64,000 nt of DNA from Chloroflexota bacterium. Its GTDB lineage: Bacteria > Chloroflexota > JAJPGV01. This document shows, one piece after another, positions 62,307 through 64,000 of the stretch. The stretch spans positions 62,001 through 126,000 of the forward strand of contig JAJPGV010000035.1 of NCBI GenBank assembly GCA_021325635.1. Direction: 5' to 3'. The notes under the pieces were generated by a model that was not told the origin of the DNA, searched no databases, and saw only the letters and a program-made list of their open reading frames with translations. A program made the position numbers and the translations under genes. Positions within the stretch are counted from its first letter, which is position 1, and every line of letters starts with the position of its first letter.

Positions 62307-62933
62307 ATGCTCGAGGCCTTGGCCCTGAAGGGGGTCCAGTTCGCCGTCTCCGCCGAGGAGAAGACGGATCGCGTCAGCGATCTGGTCGATCGCGCCTCCA
62401 AGGGTAGCGGAGAAGCGTTCGGGCAGCTCTATCAGCTGTACGTCGACCGCATCTACAACTACATCTACTACAAGACGGGCAACACGGTCGACGCCGAAGA
62501 CCTGACCGAGCAGGTGTTCATCAAGGCCTGGGAGGCCATCCGTCGCTTTCGCTTTGAAGGCAAGCCCTTTGCCGCCTGGCTCTTCAAGGTTGCCCGCAAC
62601 GTGGTCATCGACCACTACCGCACGCGCAAGAACAACACCGACCTGAGCGAAGTCATCAGCGCCATCGCCCACGACGGCGATCCCGAAGCCTTCGCGCAGC
62701 GGCGCGCCACCGCTCAGGTTCTCATGACCGCCATCCGCCGGCTCACCGACGAGCAGCAGCAGGTCATACTGTTGAAGTTCATCGACGGCATGGACAACAC
62801 CGAGATCAGCGCCGCCATGGGAAAGAAAGAGGGCGCCATTCGTGCCCTCCAGTACCGTGCGCTCCTGGCGCTGCAGCGCATCCTCATGGACGAGCGCTAC
62901 GGCCTAGAGCGGATGCCCGCCCGAGCGACCTGA
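62307..62933 (+). CDS. ECF-type RNA polymerase sigma factor
   Basis: A 208-residue sigma factor with regions 2 (FGQLYQLYVDRIYNYIYYKTGN, DAEDLTEQVFIKAWEAIRRF, AWLFKVARNVVIDHYRTRK, 37-110) and 4 (RLTDEQQQVILLKFIDGMDNTEISAAMGKKEGAIRALQYRAL, 147-190), without region 3. A 30-residue N-terminal leader precedes region 2. It is followed 18 nt later by a membrane-spanning DUF5667 protein, the likely anti-sigma, so the pair should be a stress-response switch. ATG 62307; -10 TATCGT ends 10 nt ahead. Confidence 0.94.
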   Translation: MLEALALKGVQFAVSAEEKTDRVSDLVDRASKGSGEAFGQLYQLYVDRIYNYIYYKTGNTVDAEDLTEQVFIKAWEAIRRFRFEGKPFAAWLFKVARNVVIDHYRTRKNNTDLSEVISAIAHDGDPEAFAQRRATAQVLMTAIRRLTDEQQQVILLKFIDGMDNTEISAAMGKKEGAIRALQYRALLALQRILMDERYGLERMPARAT

Positions 62934-62951
62934 AAGCACGAGTTGCGCGCC

Positions 62952-64000
62952 ATGTTCAAACCAGAGGACGTTCTGGAGAAGGTCCTGAGCGGTGAGCTGA
63001 CCCGTCAAGAAGCGATCGATCATTGGCCGGAGATGCACGACCGGCTGATGATGCTGACCGACTTGACCGACGAGCTGCGGGCTTTGCCCGAGCAGCGGCC
63101 CGATCCCGAATTCAGGAACAGAGCTCGTCTCCACCTGCTGCAGCGAATCCAGGAGACCGAGCGGCGTCGCGCGCCCTGGCAGCGCATCCTCGATCCTCTG
63201 GCCGGGCTGTCTGGTTGGGGCACCGGCGTCAGTGCGCTTGGCGTAGCCGGAGGCGTGCTCGCCACCGCGGTTGGCTTTGCTTCGGTGAACGCCCTGCCCG
63301 ACGACCGTCTATATCCCGTCAAGCGCGCCGTCGAGAACGTCCGGCTGGCTCTTGCCCTATCCGACGAGGCCAAGGCCGGTGTCTACCTGGACGTAGCCGA
63401 TCGCCGCGCCGCGGAAATCGCTGCCGTCGCCAGCGACGTTGATGACCGGCAGCTCCACTCCTTGACGTTCGACTACGGCACAACCCTTCAGCAGATGAAC
63501 CTGGTGGTGCAGAAGCTGCCCTCGCCGCCATTGCCGCTCCTGGACAAAATGCAGTCGCACCTGGCTTCCCAGGCAACCGAGCTGGAGGCTAGGGCGGTGA
63601 ACTCCTCATCGCGTCCGGCCGTGCAGCAGAGCCTGACGGACGCCGAGATGGTGGCGTCCAATGTCGTGGATCATGTGACCTTCGTGGCCGAGCAGCGCGG
63701 CAGCCCCGGCGTCCAGGACGTCAGGCTGGCCAATAATGCGCCGGCAGCCGCCACGGCTTCGGCGCAGACGATTCAGCAGCTGGCCACGGCCACCCCTGCA
63801 CCCGCCGTCGGCGTGAGCCCGAACGCCAGTCCGAGCGTGGCCCCCAGCCAGCCAAAGGCTGCCGCCACGCCGCCTGCCACGCCCGCCAGCGTCGCGCCGG
63901 CGGCTTCGAATCCGCCGGCAGCGTCTGCCTGGGACGGCCAGTTCGACCGGCTGTGGAACGACGTGGCTGGCGCGCCGTACATGGGCCAGAAGGTGCGCCT
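62952..64000 (+). CDS. DUF5667-like membrane protein, probable anti-sigma factor (cut by window end)
   Basis: ATG at 62952 opens a frame that runs to the window edge (about 349 residues). Residues 1-90 are an N-terminal cytoplasmic domain (DVLEKVLSGELTRQEAIDHWP, LPEQRPDPEFRNRARLHLLQRI), 94-118 a membrane segment, and 120-240 a DUF5667-type outside domain (DDRLYPVKRAVENVRLALALS, YLDVADRRAAEI). A long Ala/Pro/Ser low-complexity stretch follows (TATPAPAVGVSPNASPSVAP), then WDGQFDRLWNDV. It lies 18 nt after the ECF sigma, so the role as its anti-sigma is inferred from context. Confidence 0.82.
   Translation, partial: MFKPEDVLEKVLSGELTRQEAIDHWPEMHDRLMMLTDLTDELRALPEQRPDPEFRNRARLHLLQRIQETERRRAPWQRILDPLAGLSGWGTGVSALGVAGGVLATAVGFASVNALPDDRLYPVKRAVENVRLALALSDEAKAGVYLDVADRRAAEIAAVASDVDDRQLHSLTFDYGTTLQQMNLVVQKLPSPPLPLLDKMQSHLASQATELEARAVNSSSRPAVQQSLTDAEMVASNVVDHVTFVAEQRGSPGVQDVRLANNAPAAATASAQTIQQLATATPAPAVGVSPNASPSVAPSQPKAAATPPATPASVAPAASNPPAASAWDGQFDRLWNDVAGAPYMGQKVR

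Overview
The window is about 64 kb of GC-rich bacterial chromosome, densely coding, with short intergenic gaps and no phage, insertion sequence, CRISPR array or plasmid signature. Gene content suggests a Chloroflexota-type bacterium, probably from a metagenome. Supporting points are an ECF sigma factor followed by a DUF5667-like protein, a GlmL/MutL-like ATPase paired with an unknown KOW-like protein, glycosidases carrying the GYP-rich repeats common in Chloroflexi, GT39-like membrane glycosyltransferases, and no outer-membrane genes. The phylum is an inference and I cannot fix the class. Many first genes of transcription units have a TANNNT -10 box only 6-12 nt before the start codon and no Shine-Dalgarno, so leaderless mRNAs seem to be the rule; genes inside operons overlap (ATGA) or use GGAGG-type sites.

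Layout. 1-4418 (minus): a putative serine operon (class V aminotransferase, SerA, histidine phosphatase) followed by a small unknown protein, a Nudix hydrolase and a partial membrane protein. 4488-6373 (plus): DUF1015, a free lipoyl-domain protein and a thioredoxin-fold protein without cysteines. 6470-12618: signal peptidase I, a sigma-70 factor, membrane proteins, GyrB and a C39-like lipoprotein. 12643-17727 (minus): class II aldolase, dienelactone hydrolase, RsmG, rhomboid and an orphan LivH/LivM permease pair. 17819-19599: a leaderless-secretion-lacking (cytoplasmic) solute-binding-like protein overlapping a receiver-only response regulator. 20052-27471: aldehyde dehydrogenase divergent from an orphan EutA, a PAS histidine kinase/NarL regulator pair, and CinA.

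27732-34825: a LarA-like protein lacking the cofactor residues, OppD, a frameshifted OppF, an acyl-CoA ligase, a tautomerase, a peptide-type binding protein and SecG. 35104-38805: small proteins, a heptamer repeat array, a Cys-rich ferredoxin-like/thioredoxin fusion, a stand-alone HTH protein, tRNA-Ser(GCU) and FtsW/RodA. 38858-42698: GlmL/MutL-like ATPase, KOW/barrel-sandwich protein and a polytopic membrane protein in an overlapping operon. 42712-45741 (minus): SRP RNA, dnaX, ybaB, recR, the same order as in Firmicutes; dnaX carries an A9 slippery run. 45885-57764 (plus): GT39-like protein, Ser/Thr kinase, hydrolase, GlmU, Prs, CNNM, RecO, FolK, Nramp-like transporter and ThpR. 57801-64000: a fused nitrile-hydratase-like protein (beta-N plus alpha, Co-type claw), small membrane proteins, a duplicated beta-rich protein, a secreted glycosidase-like protein and the ECF sigma/DUF5667 pair, the last cut by the window end.

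The most unusual items are the nitrile hydratase fusion with a His/Glu-rich linker, the ferredoxin-like/thioredoxin fusion, the LarA-like protein with its nickel-cofactor residues replaced, the cytoplasmic binding protein/receiver pair, and the actin-like reactivase homologues (EutA, GlmL) without their B12 enzymes nearby.
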